A stretch of DNA of 14,566 bases. Origin: Bacillus sp. AFS037270 (GTDB taxonomy: Bacteria > Bacillota > Bacilli > Bacillales_B > DSM-18226). Of the stretch, positions 6,261 through 13,123 are shown piece after piece; the first letter of the stretch is position 1, and each line of letters begins with the position of its first letter. The translations under genes were made by a program, and so were the position numbers. A model generated the notes under the pieces. That model searched no databases, had not been told where the DNA came from, and saw only the letters and a program-made list of their open reading frames with translations. The DNA is taken from the NCBI RefSeq assembly GCF_002585305.1, contig NZ_NUNF01000119.1:1-14566 (forward strand). Direction: 5' to 3'.

Positions 6261-6384
6261 AAAAAAATGAATGCTAGTGGGACAAGAACGGTCGCTATCT
6301 ACCTGATAGCAATTATAAATCTCATTGCTAGCACTATGATAATGGACCGCTTCTCTATAGAGATGAATGAGTTTTACTAGCATT
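6261..6384 (-). ncRNA. Candidate structured small RNA
   Basis: Arms AATGCTAGT (6270-6278) and ACTAGCATT (6376-6384) form a perfect 9-bp outer stem. Inside are GCTATC-TACCT-GATAGC (6294-6310), CGGTC/GACCG (6289-6293 with 6345-6349), CATT/AATG (6323-6326 with 6341-6344) and the palindrome TCTCTATAGAGA (6352-6363). These fold together as a branched structure. On the minus strand the outer stem is followed by CA and seven U residues (6267-6261), like an intrinsic terminator. A TATAAT lies upstream on that strand (6450-6445). TGCTAG also occurs inside (6327-6332), allowing alternative pairing. I match it to no known RNA family. It could instead be a small transposon-like relic or the plus-strand leader of the next gene. 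Confidence 0.25.
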
Positions 6385-6429
6385 TTATCGAAAGGCTCTT
6401 CCATTCTTTCCGAACTAAACGGAGCCTAC

Positions 6430-6473
6430 TACTTAAATAAATCATTATATATTAAGATCTATTTATTTAAGTA
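6430..6473. repeat. 13-bp perfect inverted repeat, AT-only arms
   Basis: TACTTAAATAAAT (6430-6442) and ATTTATTTAAGTA (6461-6473) are exact complements with an 18-nt spacer. The repeat is about 90 nt upstream of the hydroxyacid dehydrogenase ATG. It also brackets the TATAAT that could drive the candidate minus-strand RNA. A possible operator for either unit; a plus-strand terminator is less likely, since no gene ends here. Confidence 0.4.
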
Positions 6474-6560
6474 TTGTTTTAAGAGTTATTGACTGTTTTA
6501 TCACTTTATGTCACTTTAAAAAGTATAAACATGACTTCCTATTATGAGGAGATTAAGACC

Positions 6561-7535
6561 ATGAAACGAAAAATCATTGCTTATAACTTTGAATTAACAG
6601 AAGCTCTTGAAAAACTTAACGAACAGTTTGATGTACACGTATTTGATAGCATTAATCCTAAAACAGATCCTGTTTTTAAACAGGCGCTAAAAAATGTGGA
6701 AGGGATTGTCGGACTCGCTCTTCCGGTCGATCAAGAACTACTTGACCAGGCGCCAAATTTAAAAATTGTATCGAATAATTCCACCGGCTATAATAACCTT
6801 TCCATTGAAGAGATGACAAAACGCGGTGTGATGGGAACGAATACGCCCGGCGTCCTCGAAGATACTACAGCGGATGCTATTTTCGGAATCCTCTTAGCCT
6901 CTGCCCGCAGGATTGCTGAATTGGATCACTTTGTGAAATCAGGAAATTGGAAAGGCCATTTAACTACTGCAGAATATGCGATAGATGTTCATCATAAAAC
7001 GCTGGGGATTATTGGGATGGGGAAAATCGGATCTGCAATTGCAAAACGTGCTAACCTAGGATTTGATATGAATATCTTGTACCATAATCGGAACCGAAAT
7101 TTACAGGCAGAAGAAAAATATAAAGCCATTTATTGCGACCTTGATACCCTGCTAAAAGAATCAGACTTTGTCTGCCTAATGACACCGCTCACACCAGAGA
7201 CAGAAAACCTAATGTGCGAACGAGAATTTAAACTGATGAAAAAATCCGCTATATTTGTCAATGGCTCACGTGGAAGAACGGTAAATGAAACAGCATTAAT
7301 CCAAGCCCTAAGAAATAAGGAAATTCATGGTGCGGCCTTAGATGTATACCAAATTGAGCCGATTAAATTGGATAATCCCTTGCTGCAGTTTCCAAATGTA
7401 GTCACGACACCACATATTGGTTCGTCCACCTATGAAACAGAACTAAAAATGGCCGAACTTGCCGTCGAAAATTTACTTGCAGGCTTAACAGGAAAACGCC
7501 CTAAAAACTTGATTAATCCTGAAGTGCTGAATTAA
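6561..7535 (+). CDS. D-isomer-specific 2-hydroxyacid dehydrogenase (glyoxylate/hydroxypyruvate reductase type)
   Basis: This cytoplasmic enzyme reduces a 2-keto acid to a D-2-hydroxy acid with NAD(P)H. The 324 residues show the family's substrate-side segment NNSTGYNN (72-79), the dinucleotide-binding GMGKIG (152-157), the NADP-type arginines after beta-2 (YHNRNRN, 174-180), and the catalytic trio R237 (NGSRGR), E266 (QIEP) and H285 (PHIGSST). I start at ATG 6561, which has GAGGAG nine bases upstream and gives the normal family N-terminus; longer in-frame starts upstream lack this. The likely product range includes glycolate, glycerate or 2-ketogluconate-type substrates, as in B. subtilis YvcT-like enzymes; the exact one is not decidable. 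The YdeI-family gene follows after 48 nt and may be co-transcribed. The leader region is unusually rich in inverted repeats. Confidence 0.9.
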   Translation: MKRKIIAYNFELTEALEKLNEQFDVHVFDSINPKTDPVFKQALKNVEGIVGLALPVDQELLDQAPNLKIVSNNSTGYNNLSIEEMTKRGVMGTNTPGVLEDTTADAIFGILLASARRIAELDHFVKSGNWKGHLTTAEYAIDVHHKTLGIIGMGKIGSAIAKRANLGFDMNILYHNRNRNLQAEEKYKAIYCDLDTLLKESDFVCLMTPLTPETENLMCEREFKLMKKSAIFVNGSRGRTVNETALIQALRNKEIHGAALDVYQIEPIKLDNPLLQFPNVVTTPHIGSSTYETELKMAELAVENLLAGLTGKRPKNLINPEVLN

Positions 7536-7583
7536 GATGAAAGAGATTATCACATTAATAATGATCGTGAAGGAGTACAAACT

Positions 7584-8259
7584 ATGGCCGCCCCGAAGAG
7601 TATAATTGAAAAATTAAACTTGCTGAAATACAAAAACAAACTTATCCTCCATAAACCAGAACAAGTCGATGAATTTCAAGAGCTAGAATATGATTCGTCT
7701 ATAATAAGAGACAAGTATGATCTTATCATGAGTTTCATTTTTAGCTTAGAGGAATTCATAAATGAACTTCAAAATGTAATTGAGAAACAACTGCTAGAGG
7801 ACAACGGGTATTTATACTTTGCTTATCCCAAAAAGAATAATAAAGTATATAAAGAATACATAGACCGCGACAGTTTTATTAGTACCCTGCCTTCCGATGA
7901 GGATGGTTATGTACTTAACAGCAATATCAAGTTTGCAAGAATGGTGAGCTTAAATGATGTCTTTACAGTGGTTGGTTTAAAATCTACTCCAAAGAAGACG
8001 CAAAAATCTTCTACCAATAAAAGTAGCCAATGTGTGGATGACTACATTAACAATATTGAAGATATAAAGCAATACTTGCAAAAAGATGAAGAAATTTTAA
8101 AAAAATACAATGATTTAACTCCAGGCTACCAAAAGGATTGGGCCCGGTATATTTAGTGCAAAAAGAAAAGAGACACAAGAAAAACGCCAGCTTGAGATGG
8201 AGACAGTTTTAGGCGAAGGCTATAAAACAATTGAATTATATAAACAAGCTAAAAGATAA
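7584..8259 (+). pseudogene. YdeI/OmpD-associated family protein, frameshifted near the C-terminus
   Basis: The first frame (7584-8156) gives 190 residues ending PGYQKDWARYI then TAG. From 8152, another frame continues with FSAKRKETQEKRQLEME and runs to a TAA at 8257-8259. That is the expected rest of the conserved YdeI/OmpD-associated (OmdA) C-terminal domain, which runs LTPGYQKDWARY-x-x-SAK-x-E-T-x-x-KR in the family. A loss of two bases (or gain of one) around 8150-8153 explains it; repaired, the protein would be about 225 residues. The N-terminal part has NGYLYFAYPKK, NSNIKFARMV and SQCVDDYI, which I recall as conserved in Bacillus members. AAGGAG precedes the ATG by eight bases. The family's role is poorly known; some members are linked to bacteriocin or peptide resistance. 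Either a recent mutation or a sequencing error, since the rest is undamaged. Confidence 0.75.
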
Positions 8260-8271
8260 TTCGTTCAAAAA

Positions 8272-8309
8272 AAGATGCCCGGTTTTAATAATCAACCAGG
8301 CTTCTTTTT
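8272..8309 (+). terminator. Terminator after the YdeI-family gene
   Basis: A stem pairs AAAGATGCCCGGTT (about 8271-8284) with AACCAGGCTTCTTT (about 8294-8307) with two mismatches, followed by a U-rich tail on the plus strand. It lies 12 nt past the stop of the second (shifted) frame. That placement suggests the ancestral gene ended at 8259. Confidence 0.75.
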
Positions 8310-8338
8310 ATTCATTTTAAGTTTACATAATATTATTA

Positions 8339-8369
8339 TATCACCGTTTTGATTTATAAACCGGTGATA
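8339..8369. other. Stem-loop at the 3' end of the DinB gene
   Basis: TATCACCG (8339-8346) and CGGTGATA (8362-8369) pair over 8 bp, nine bases past the DinB-gene stop on the minus strand. No U tract follows, so termination is uncertain. Confidence 0.35.
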
Positions 8370-8377
8370 ACTCATTT

Positions 8378-8881
8378 CTATAAGGCCGGAGCTTCCATGC
8401 CAATTTGGCTCCATTCTTCTCTTGCCGGACCATATATTCCCGGAACCTTTAACCCTGCTTGACGTATTAAAACAGTCATTTGGCCGCGATGATGAATAAT
8501 ATGCTTAATTAATAGTGAAAGAGTAGCCGCTTTAGGCATATTCATCCCAAACACATTTTGAATTTCCGTTAATGACTCATCTGTCCACTGCTTCTCTACC
8601 TGTTCCACAACATCCGCACTGACCTTTCTAAAAGTCTCAGCAATCTCTTGTGCAGTTACAGGGGTTTTGTCAGCGTTTTCCACATTGTTCATCGTAATCC
8701 CAAACTCATTGAGCATGCCAGGCGTACTTGCAACGATATGCCAGGCAATTCTCCCTAATGTCCTGTCTTCAGAGGAAACTGTTTGTTGGAGTGACGCGTC
8801 CGTTAAGGCATCCAAAACCTTTTGGGTAGACGCCGCTTCTTGGTTCCATTCCTGGCTAAATTCATTAATAGAAGTAAACAT
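8378..8881 (-). CDS. DinB/YfiT-family putative metal-dependent protein
   Basis: This 167-residue protein belongs to the DinB four-helix-bundle superfamily, whose members bind a metal through three histidines. Some act as thiol (for example bacillithiol) S-transferases; most have no known reaction. The expected triad is visible as H48 (RIAWHIVAS) and the HxxxH of helix 3, H127 and H131 (KHIIHHRGQM). The C-terminal GPAREEW segment is typical of Bacillus members. I start at ATG 8881, preceded by GGAGGG. The in-frame ATG 36 bases upstream lies before that ribosome site and would put the site inside the gene. It follows the Sir2 gene by 95 nt but has its own promoter. The damage-inducible name is historical; no LexA box was seen. 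Confidence 0.85.
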   Translation of the reverse strand: MFTSINEFSQEWNQEAASTQKVLDALTDASLQQTVSSEDRTLGRIAWHIVASTPGMLNEFGITMNNVENADKTPVTAQEIAETFRKVSADVVEQVEKQWTDESLTEIQNVFGMNMPKAATLSLLIKHIIHHRGQMTVLIRQAGLKVPGIYGPAREEWSQIGMEAPAL

Positions 8882-8922
8882 TATGTACTTCCCTCCGACT
8901 TCTTTAATCTTGTCCATACCTC

Positions 8923-8935
8923 GCCAAATTTTGGC
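8923..8935 (-). promoter_or_regulatory. Possible operator in the DinB-gene leader
   Basis: GCCAAA-T-TTTGGC is a perfect inverted repeat placed at the predicted transcription start of the DinB gene (about 8936). A repressor site is plausible. The regulator is unknown, and the sequence is not a LexA box. Confidence 0.35.
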
Positions 8936-8941
8936 AACTAA

Positions 8942-8969
8942 AGTATATCATGCACATAAATAAAGACAA
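8942..8969 (-). promoter_or_regulatory. Promoter of the DinB gene
   Basis: On the minus strand TTGTCT (8969-8964), a 16-nt spacer and TATACT (8947-8942) preceded by TGA form a good extended sigma-A promoter. Confidence 0.6.
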
Positions 8970-8976
8970 AGTGAAA

Positions 8977-9738
8977 TTAAAACACAATCCTCGTGAGTGT
9001 CGACCCAATTGATTCTTGAATAACAAAGGTATTCGGTGCGAAATCATAAGGTGTATCTCCCTTATTAATAATAATGATCGGGACACCGGCACTTTTATAT
9101 TGCGGGAAGGTGGAGAAAGGCGTTACTTTTAAACTGGTCCCTAATACCAATAAACAGTCTGCTCCGCGAATCAAGTTAAGAATATGGTTAAAACCTTCCA
9201 TCGAAAACCATTCACCAGTATCCCCAAACAAAACCACATCCGGTTTAATAAAGCGGTCCTGTTTCCGCTTTGTCTCACAATGATTACACAAATAAAAGTC
9301 TTCCAGGGCTTCGATACGATTAATCATCTCACTAGTAGAATATCTCTTTCCGCAGTTTTGACACGTGGCTGTTTTAATTGTTCCATGGAACTCTATCACA
9401 TTTTTGCTGCCTGCTTTTTGATGAAGCCCGTCGATATTTTGCGTAATAATAGAGCCAACCCTGCCTTCTCCCTCCCACTTAGCGAGAATTTGATGTCCTT
9501 TATTCGGTACAGCGTCAGGGTGGTATAAATTTTCAATTGCAAACTGATAAAATTCCTTAGGGTGTTTATAAAAATAATCAAGCGAAAGTATGTATTCTGG
9601 TGCATGTTTATAAATCCCTGTTCGCGAACGAAAGTCTTTGATTCCAGACTCTGTACTTATACCCGCACCAGTCAACACAACAATGTTCTTGGCATGTTTT
9701 AAAATTTTGGTGCATGTTTCTAGTGTATTATTGTCCAT
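8977..9738 (-). CDS. NAD-dependent protein deacylase, Sir2 family (sirtuin)
   Basis: This 253-residue cytoplasmic enzyme removes acetyl or related acyl groups from protein lysines, using NAD+ and releasing nicotinamide. Seen in order: the Rossmann NAD-binding GAGIST (24-29) with GIKDFRS (32-38), TQNIDGLH (99-106), the catalytic histidine H118 in FHG, four zinc-binding cysteines as CQNC (C126, C129) and CNHC (C151, C154), and GTSLKV (200-205). The length is normal for a bacterial sirtuin with little beyond the core. The ATG follows AAGGAGG. B. subtilis has one sirtuin, SrtN, which deacetylates acetyl-CoA synthetase; this may be the counterpart, but I cannot fix orthology, so no symbol is given. 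It is divergent from the zinc-ribbon gene. Confidence 0.93.
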   Translation of the reverse strand: MDNNTLETCTKILKHAKNIVVLTGAGISTESGIKDFRSRTGIYKHAPEYILSLDYFYKHPKEFYQFAIENLYHPDAVPNKGHQILAKWEGEGRVGSIITQNIDGLHQKAGSKNVIEFHGTIKTATCQNCGKRYSTSEMINRIEALEDFYLCNHCETKRKQDRFIKPDVVLFGDTGEWFSMEGFNHILNLIRGADCLLVLGTSLKVTPFSTFPQYKSAGVPIIIINKGDTPYDFAPNTFVIQESIGSTLTRIVF

Positions 9739-9801
9739 GTAAAATTCCTCCTTCCAAGGCTCCCATACAGTTGCTAGAAATCTAACTTAAACGATTTAAA
9801 T

Positions 9802-9828
9802 ATTATATGTCCTTTTAGAATTTTTCAA
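9802..9828 (-). promoter_or_regulatory. Likely promoter of the sirtuin gene
   Basis: On the minus strand TTGAAA (9828-9823) and a perfect TATAAT (9807-9802) are 15 nt apart, slightly short. The start would be near 9795, giving a leader of about 57 nt. Confidence 0.45.
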
Positions 9829-9894
9829 CTAATATCTGGGATATTAATCTTATAATGAACGATTTTAGAATAAAACATAAAGGATGTTGACAAA

Positions 9895-10035
9895 ATGATT
9901 GAAATCCCAAGAAACCTGTATTGTGAGCACTGCCAAAAGGAAACCGAACACATGGTACGTGAAGATACCCTAGAAATAGAGTATACCTGTACGGTATGTA
10001 ATAAACATGAAGAAATTGTCAAATCGTTTTTCTAA
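9895..10035 (+). CDS. 46-residue zinc-ribbon-like protein
   Basis: A short gene encodes an acidic 46-residue protein with two Cys pairs, YCEHC (C10, C13) and CTVC (C32, C35), spaced as in a treble-clef or zinc-ribbon fold that binds one zinc ion. Nothing else is recognisable; such mini-ribbons are often nucleic-acid or protein-binding, but function here is unknown. GGA lies ten bases before the ATG. A perfect TATAAT (9851-9856) precedes the gene, though without a clear -35, and a strong terminator lies 14 nt after its stop. Its own promoter and terminator argue that it is real despite its size. Confidence 0.75.
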   Translation: MIEIPRNLYCEHCQKETEHMVREDTLEIEYTCTVCNKHEEIVKSFF

Positions 10036-10049
10036 TGAGCTTATTTGAG

Positions 10050-10091
10050 ACAACAAAAAACTCAAACCTAGTGGCTTGAGTTTTTTGTTGT
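10050..10091. terminator. Bidirectional terminator between the zinc-ribbon gene and adhE
   Basis: A perfect 16-bp stem (10050-10065 with 10076-10091) is capped by CC-TAGT-GG. The stem arms carry A6/T6 tracts, giving U-rich ends on both strands. It is 14 nt after the plus-strand gene and 7 nt after adhE, so it should serve both convergent genes. Confidence 0.88.
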
Positions 10092-10098
10092 TATTTCA

Positions 10099-12702
10099 TT
10101 AGATTCCTTTATATGCTAAGCGATAGATTTCTGCTAATTCAGTTACCAACGGAAGCTTAGGATTTGCTGTTGTACATTGATCTTCAAATGCTCTATCAGC
10201 AAGTAAGTCTACTTTACTTTCAAATTCTGCTTGATCAATACCGTTAGCTGCAAGACTCATCGGAACTTCCAATTCTAGAGCTAAGCGGATAATCGCCTGA
10301 ACTAAGCTTTCTACACCTTCTTCAGTAGTAGCAGCAGGTAATCCTAAAGTTCTTGCAATCTCTGCATAGCGCTTGTCAGCTTTGAAGTGATTGTACTTAG
10401 GGAATGCAGTAAACTTCTTCGGTTTTGTTGCATTATAACGGATAACATGCGGTAATAGAACTGCATTTGCACGTCCATGAGCTATATGGAACTCAGCTCC
10501 TAGTTTATGCGCAAGGCTGTGGTTAATTCCTAAGAATGCATTCGCAAAGGCCATACCTGCAATGGTAGACGCGTTATGAACTTTCTCACGTGCTTCTTCA
10601 TCATTTCCATTTCGATAAGCTCTAGGCAGGAATTCAAATACAAGCTGAATAGCTTTCATGGCTAATCCATCTGTAAAATCATTCGCCATACAAGATACAT
10701 AAGCCTCAATTGCATGAGTTAACACGTCTAAACCAGTGTCAGCCGTAATATGTTTTGGAACAGTCATAACGAACTGCGGATCAATAATGGCAACATCAGG
10801 TGTTAATTCATAGTCAGCTAACGGATATTTAATATTGGCTTGTTTATCTGTAATAACAGAGAATGATGTTACTTCAGAGCCAGTTCCTGATGTAGTTGGA
10901 ATCGCAACAAATTGTGCTCTTTGACCTAAATGAGGATATTTTACAATCCGTTTGCGAATATCAAGGAATTTTTGTTTTAAGCCAAAGAATTCAGCGTCTG
11001 GGTATTCATAGAACAGCCACATTCCTTTTGCAGCATCCATCGCAGACCCGCCGCCTAGCGCAATAATGACATCTGGCTGGAACTTAGCCATCATTTCCGC
11101 GCCTTTCATAACGGTTTCGATAGATGGATCTGGTTCTACATCAGAGAAAATTTCACAATGCACATAATCCGGACGTTTACGAAGGTAGTATAGCACTCTG
11201 TCTACATATCCTAATTTCACCATGCCTGGGTCAGTAACAATGAAGGCTTTAGAGATTTTCGGCATTTTTGCTAAATATTGAGTTGAGTTTTTCTCAAAAT
11301 AGATTTTAGACGGAACCTTGAACCACTGCATATTCACATTCCTTTTAGCTACTTTTTTGATATTAATTAAATGTACAGCCCCTACGTTCGTAGAAACAGA
11401 GTTACCACCATATGTGCCGCAGCCAAGTGTTAAAGATGGCATATAGGCATTGTAAATATCCCCTATCGCACCTTGTGATGATGGAGCATTAACAATAATT
11501 CTTCCTGCCTTCATCCTGATGCCATACTTGTTAATAACGGTTTGGTCGTTTGTATGGATGACTGCAGAGTGTCCTAACCCGCCAAATTCAAGCATTTCTT
11601 CCGCTCTCTTAATACCTTCATCAGTTGAGTTCACCTTATAGCAGGCTAAGACTGGGCTTAATTTTTCCCTAGATAGCGGATACTTAGGACCAACGCCCTT
11701 CAATTCTGCTACAAGGATTTTTGTGCCTTCTGGAACTGTCACTCCCGCCTTCGCAGCAATTTTATAGGCGGCCATACCGACAATTTCAGGATTAACCGCA
11801 CAAGAATGTTCATTAATGACTAACTTTTCTACTTTTTCTTTTTCCTCTTCATTTAAGAAATAACAGTTATTAGCGATCATCTCATTTTTAACATCGTTGT
11901 AAATTTCTTTATCGATAATAACGGCTTGTTCAGAAGCACAAATCATACCATTATCGAATGTTTTTGAAAGAATTAAATCATTCACCGCTTGTTTAAGATT
12001 GGCTGTTTTTTCAATGTAGCATGGAACGTTACCTGGTCCAACTCCTAAAGCTGGTTTTCCTGAGCTATAAGCGGATTTCACCATGCCCGCACCGCCAGTG
12101 GCAAGGATCATCGAAATTTTATTATGATTCATTAATGCTTGTGTCGCTTCTAAAGAAGGTGTTTCAATCCATTGGATGCAATTCTCTGGCGCTCCTGCTT
12201 TAATAGCTGCATCCCTTAACACTCTAGCTGCTTCACTGCTGCATTTTTGGGCAGATGGATGGAAGGCAAAGATAATCGGATTACGTGTTTTAATGGAAAT
12301 GAGCGCTTTAAACATCGTTGTTGATGTTGGATTAGTGACTGGTGTTACCCCTGCAACGACTCCCACAGGCTCAGCAATTTCAATCATGCCTTCATGTTCG
12401 TTTTCATTAATGATGCCGACTGTTTTGTTATATTTAATGTTGTGATAGACATATTCGGTTGCAAACATGTTTTTAATAATTTTATCCTCGTAAACGCCTC
12501 TTCCAGTTTCTTCGACAGCAAGTTTTGCTAACGGCATATGCTGATCAAGACCTGCTAGTGCCATTTGCTTAACGATTTCATCAATCATTTCTTGGTCAAA
12601 GCCTCTAAATACCTCTAATGCTTTTAAACCTTTTTCAACTAAGCCATTAATCATGTCTGTTACATTCTGTTTTTCTTTTACTGACTTTTCTACTACTGCC
12701 AT
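10099..12702 (-). CDS. adhE: Bifunctional acetaldehyde-CoA/alcohol dehydrogenase AdhE
   Basis: AdhE converts acetyl-CoA to acetaldehyde and then ethanol, using two NADH, so it re-oxidises NADH in fermentation. The 867-residue protein is a natural fusion. The N-terminal CoA-acylating aldehyde dehydrogenase (about 1-440) has GPGNVP (222-227) and the catalytic C255 in GMICASEQ. The C-terminal iron alcohol dehydrogenase (about 465-867) has the NAD-binding GGGSAMDAAK (550-559), GTGSEVTS (607-613) and metal ligands D659, H663, H728 and H742. AdhE normally assembles as filaments (spirosomes). I start at ATG 12702, which has GGAGGG upstream; a longer frame to 12741 would run through an operator and lacks a ribosome site. 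It is a single-gene unit with two Rex-type operators in its promoter region, implying repression when NAD+ is high and induction when NADH accumulates. Confidence 0.97.
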   Translation of the reverse strand: MAVVEKSVKEKQNVTDMINGLVEKGLKALEVFRGFDQEMIDEIVKQMALAGLDQHMPLAKLAVEETGRGVYEDKIIKNMFATEYVYHNIKYNKTVGIINENEHEGMIEIAEPVGVVAGVTPVTNPTSTTMFKALISIKTRNPIIFAFHPSAQKCSSEAARVLRDAAIKAGAPENCIQWIETPSLEATQALMNHNKISMILATGGAGMVKSAYSSGKPALGVGPGNVPCYIEKTANLKQAVNDLILSKTFDNGMICASEQAVIIDKEIYNDVKNEMIANNCYFLNEEEKEKVEKLVINEHSCAVNPEIVGMAAYKIAAKAGVTVPEGTKILVAELKGVGPKYPLSREKLSPVLACYKVNSTDEGIKRAEEMLEFGGLGHSAVIHTNDQTVINKYGIRMKAGRIIVNAPSSQGAIGDIYNAYMPSLTLGCGTYGGNSVSTNVGAVHLINIKKVAKRNVNMQWFKVPSKIYFEKNSTQYLAKMPKISKAFIVTDPGMVKLGYVDRVLYYLRKRPDYVHCEIFSDVEPDPSIETVMKGAEMMAKFQPDVIIALGGGSAMDAAKGMWLFYEYPDAEFFGLKQKFLDIRKRIVKYPHLGQRAQFVAIPTTSGTGSEVTSFSVITDKQANIKYPLADYELTPDVAIIDPQFVMTVPKHITADTGLDVLTHAIEAYVSCMANDFTDGLAMKAIQLVFEFLPRAYRNGNDEEAREKVHNASTIAGMAFANAFLGINHSLAHKLGAEFHIAHGRANAVLLPHVIRYNATKPKKFTAFPKYNHFKADKRYAEIARTLGLPAATTEEGVESLVQAIIRLALELEVPMSLAANGIDQAEFESKVDLLADRAFEDQCTTANPKLPLVTELAEIYRLAYKGI

Positions 12703-12725
12703 GATATTCCCTCCAATTATTATAT

Positions 12726-12743
12726 ATGTGAAGTGTTTCACAT
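12726..12743 (-). promoter_or_regulatory. Rex-type operator 1 of adhE
   Basis: ATGTGAA-GTGT-TTCACAT, extending to 9-bp perfect arms (12724-12745), lies in the leader just before the ribosome site. It matches Rex TTGTGAA-N4-TTCACAA except at the outermost bases. It also fits the Fnr/Crp pattern TGTGA-N6-TCACA, so the regulator is not certain. Placed downstream of the predicted start, it suits a roadblock repressor. Confidence 0.7.
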
Positions 12744-12773
12744 ATTTTTATAAAAAAATTAGATTGCGAATTT

Positions 12774-12801
12774 AGCATAAATTGAAACGTTAGATTGTGA
12801 A
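12774..12801 (-). promoter_or_regulatory. Likely adhE promoter
   Basis: On the minus strand TTCACA (12801-12796) is 16 nt from TATGCT (12779-12774). The -35 is part of Rex-type operator 2, so binding there would shut the promoter. The start would be near 12767, leaving a leader of about 65 nt. The boxes are imperfect, and TATAAA at about 12748-12753 is an alternative -10. Confidence 0.4.
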
Positions 12802-12812
12802 TAATTTCACAA
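12795..12812 (-). promoter_or_regulatory. Rex operator 2 of adhE, full consensus
   Basis: TTGTGAA-TAAT-TTCACAA matches all 14 defined positions of the Rex consensus. Read on the minus strand it also matches the B. subtilis form TTGTGAAATNNTTCACAA. It overlaps the probable -35 of adhE. Rex is the NADH/NAD+-sensing repressor of fermentation and respiration genes in Gram-positive bacteria; binding itself is inferred. Confidence 0.8.
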
Positions 12813-12837
12813 GATTTTTTGAAAATCAATGAAATGA

Positions 12838-13065
12838 TTATTCACACACTGGATTGCGCGGGATTTTTTCAAATAAAATTTCTGTTAATACTTTGGAGTA
12901 TTTTTTAACAATGACTACATAATTTACTGTCCAAATACAACTTGGAATCTCCTCATTTTCTTTCATCAGCATAGCTTCAAATGGGTCACCAACTATTTCT
13001 TCGAAGAGGTCTTGGGTATAAGTTTCAGCATCTGTTGAGAAGGTTTGCCATTCACAAATCATCAT
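12838..13065 (-). CDS. Unknown 75-residue acidic protein upstream of adhE
   Basis: I do not recognise this protein. It is small and soluble, acidic in its first half (TYTQDLFEEIVGDPFEAMLMKE), with an Ile/Val/Tyr-rich strand-like stretch (CIWTVNYVVIVKKY) and a charged C-terminus; two or three helices and a strand or hairpin are plausible. The ATG at 13065 has AAGGAG nine bases upstream, the main reason for accepting it. It points the same way as adhE, 135 nt upstream with no obvious terminator between, so read-through into adhE is possible although adhE has its own promoter. A weaker Rex-like site lies in its own promoter region, hinting at shared redox control. Confidence 0.65.
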   Translation of the reverse strand: MMICEWQTFSTDAETYTQDLFEEIVGDPFEAMLMKENEEIPSCIWTVNYVVIVKKYSKVLTEILFEKIPRNPVCE

Positions 13066-13096
13066 GTCTTATCACTCCTTGTTTCTTTATGGTTAC

Positions 13097-13105
13097 ATCA
13101 TAACA
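13097..13105 (-). promoter_or_regulatory. Extended -10 promoter of the 75-residue gene
   Basis: On the minus strand this is TGT-TATGAT, five of six matches to TATAAT with the extended TGn. The -35 is poor. Transcription would begin near 13090, 25 nt before the ATG. Confidence 0.4.
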
Positions 13106-13123
13106 CGAAAAAACGATAATAGT

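Noticed and set aside
6270..6384. T-box or other known riboswitch upstream of the hydroxyacid dehydrogenase
   Set aside because: The GGTGG-type T-box sequence and other known riboswitch landmarks that I looked for are missing on both strands; left as an unclassified structure.
8148..8160. Programmed ribosomal frameshift in the YdeI-family gene
   Set aside because: The junction TATATTTAGTG lacks a typical slippery heptamer or a clear downstream stimulatory hairpin; an indel or sequencing error is simpler.
12703..12741. Longer adhE start at 12741 adding 13 residues
   Set aside because: It has no ribosome site, would translate through an operator, and leaves the strong GGAGGG before ATG 12702 unexplained.
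12781..12795. TTGAAACGTTAGA upstream of adhE as a cre site
   Set aside because: The spacing of the CG core to the flanking TG and CA is off by one, so it does not fit the cre consensus.
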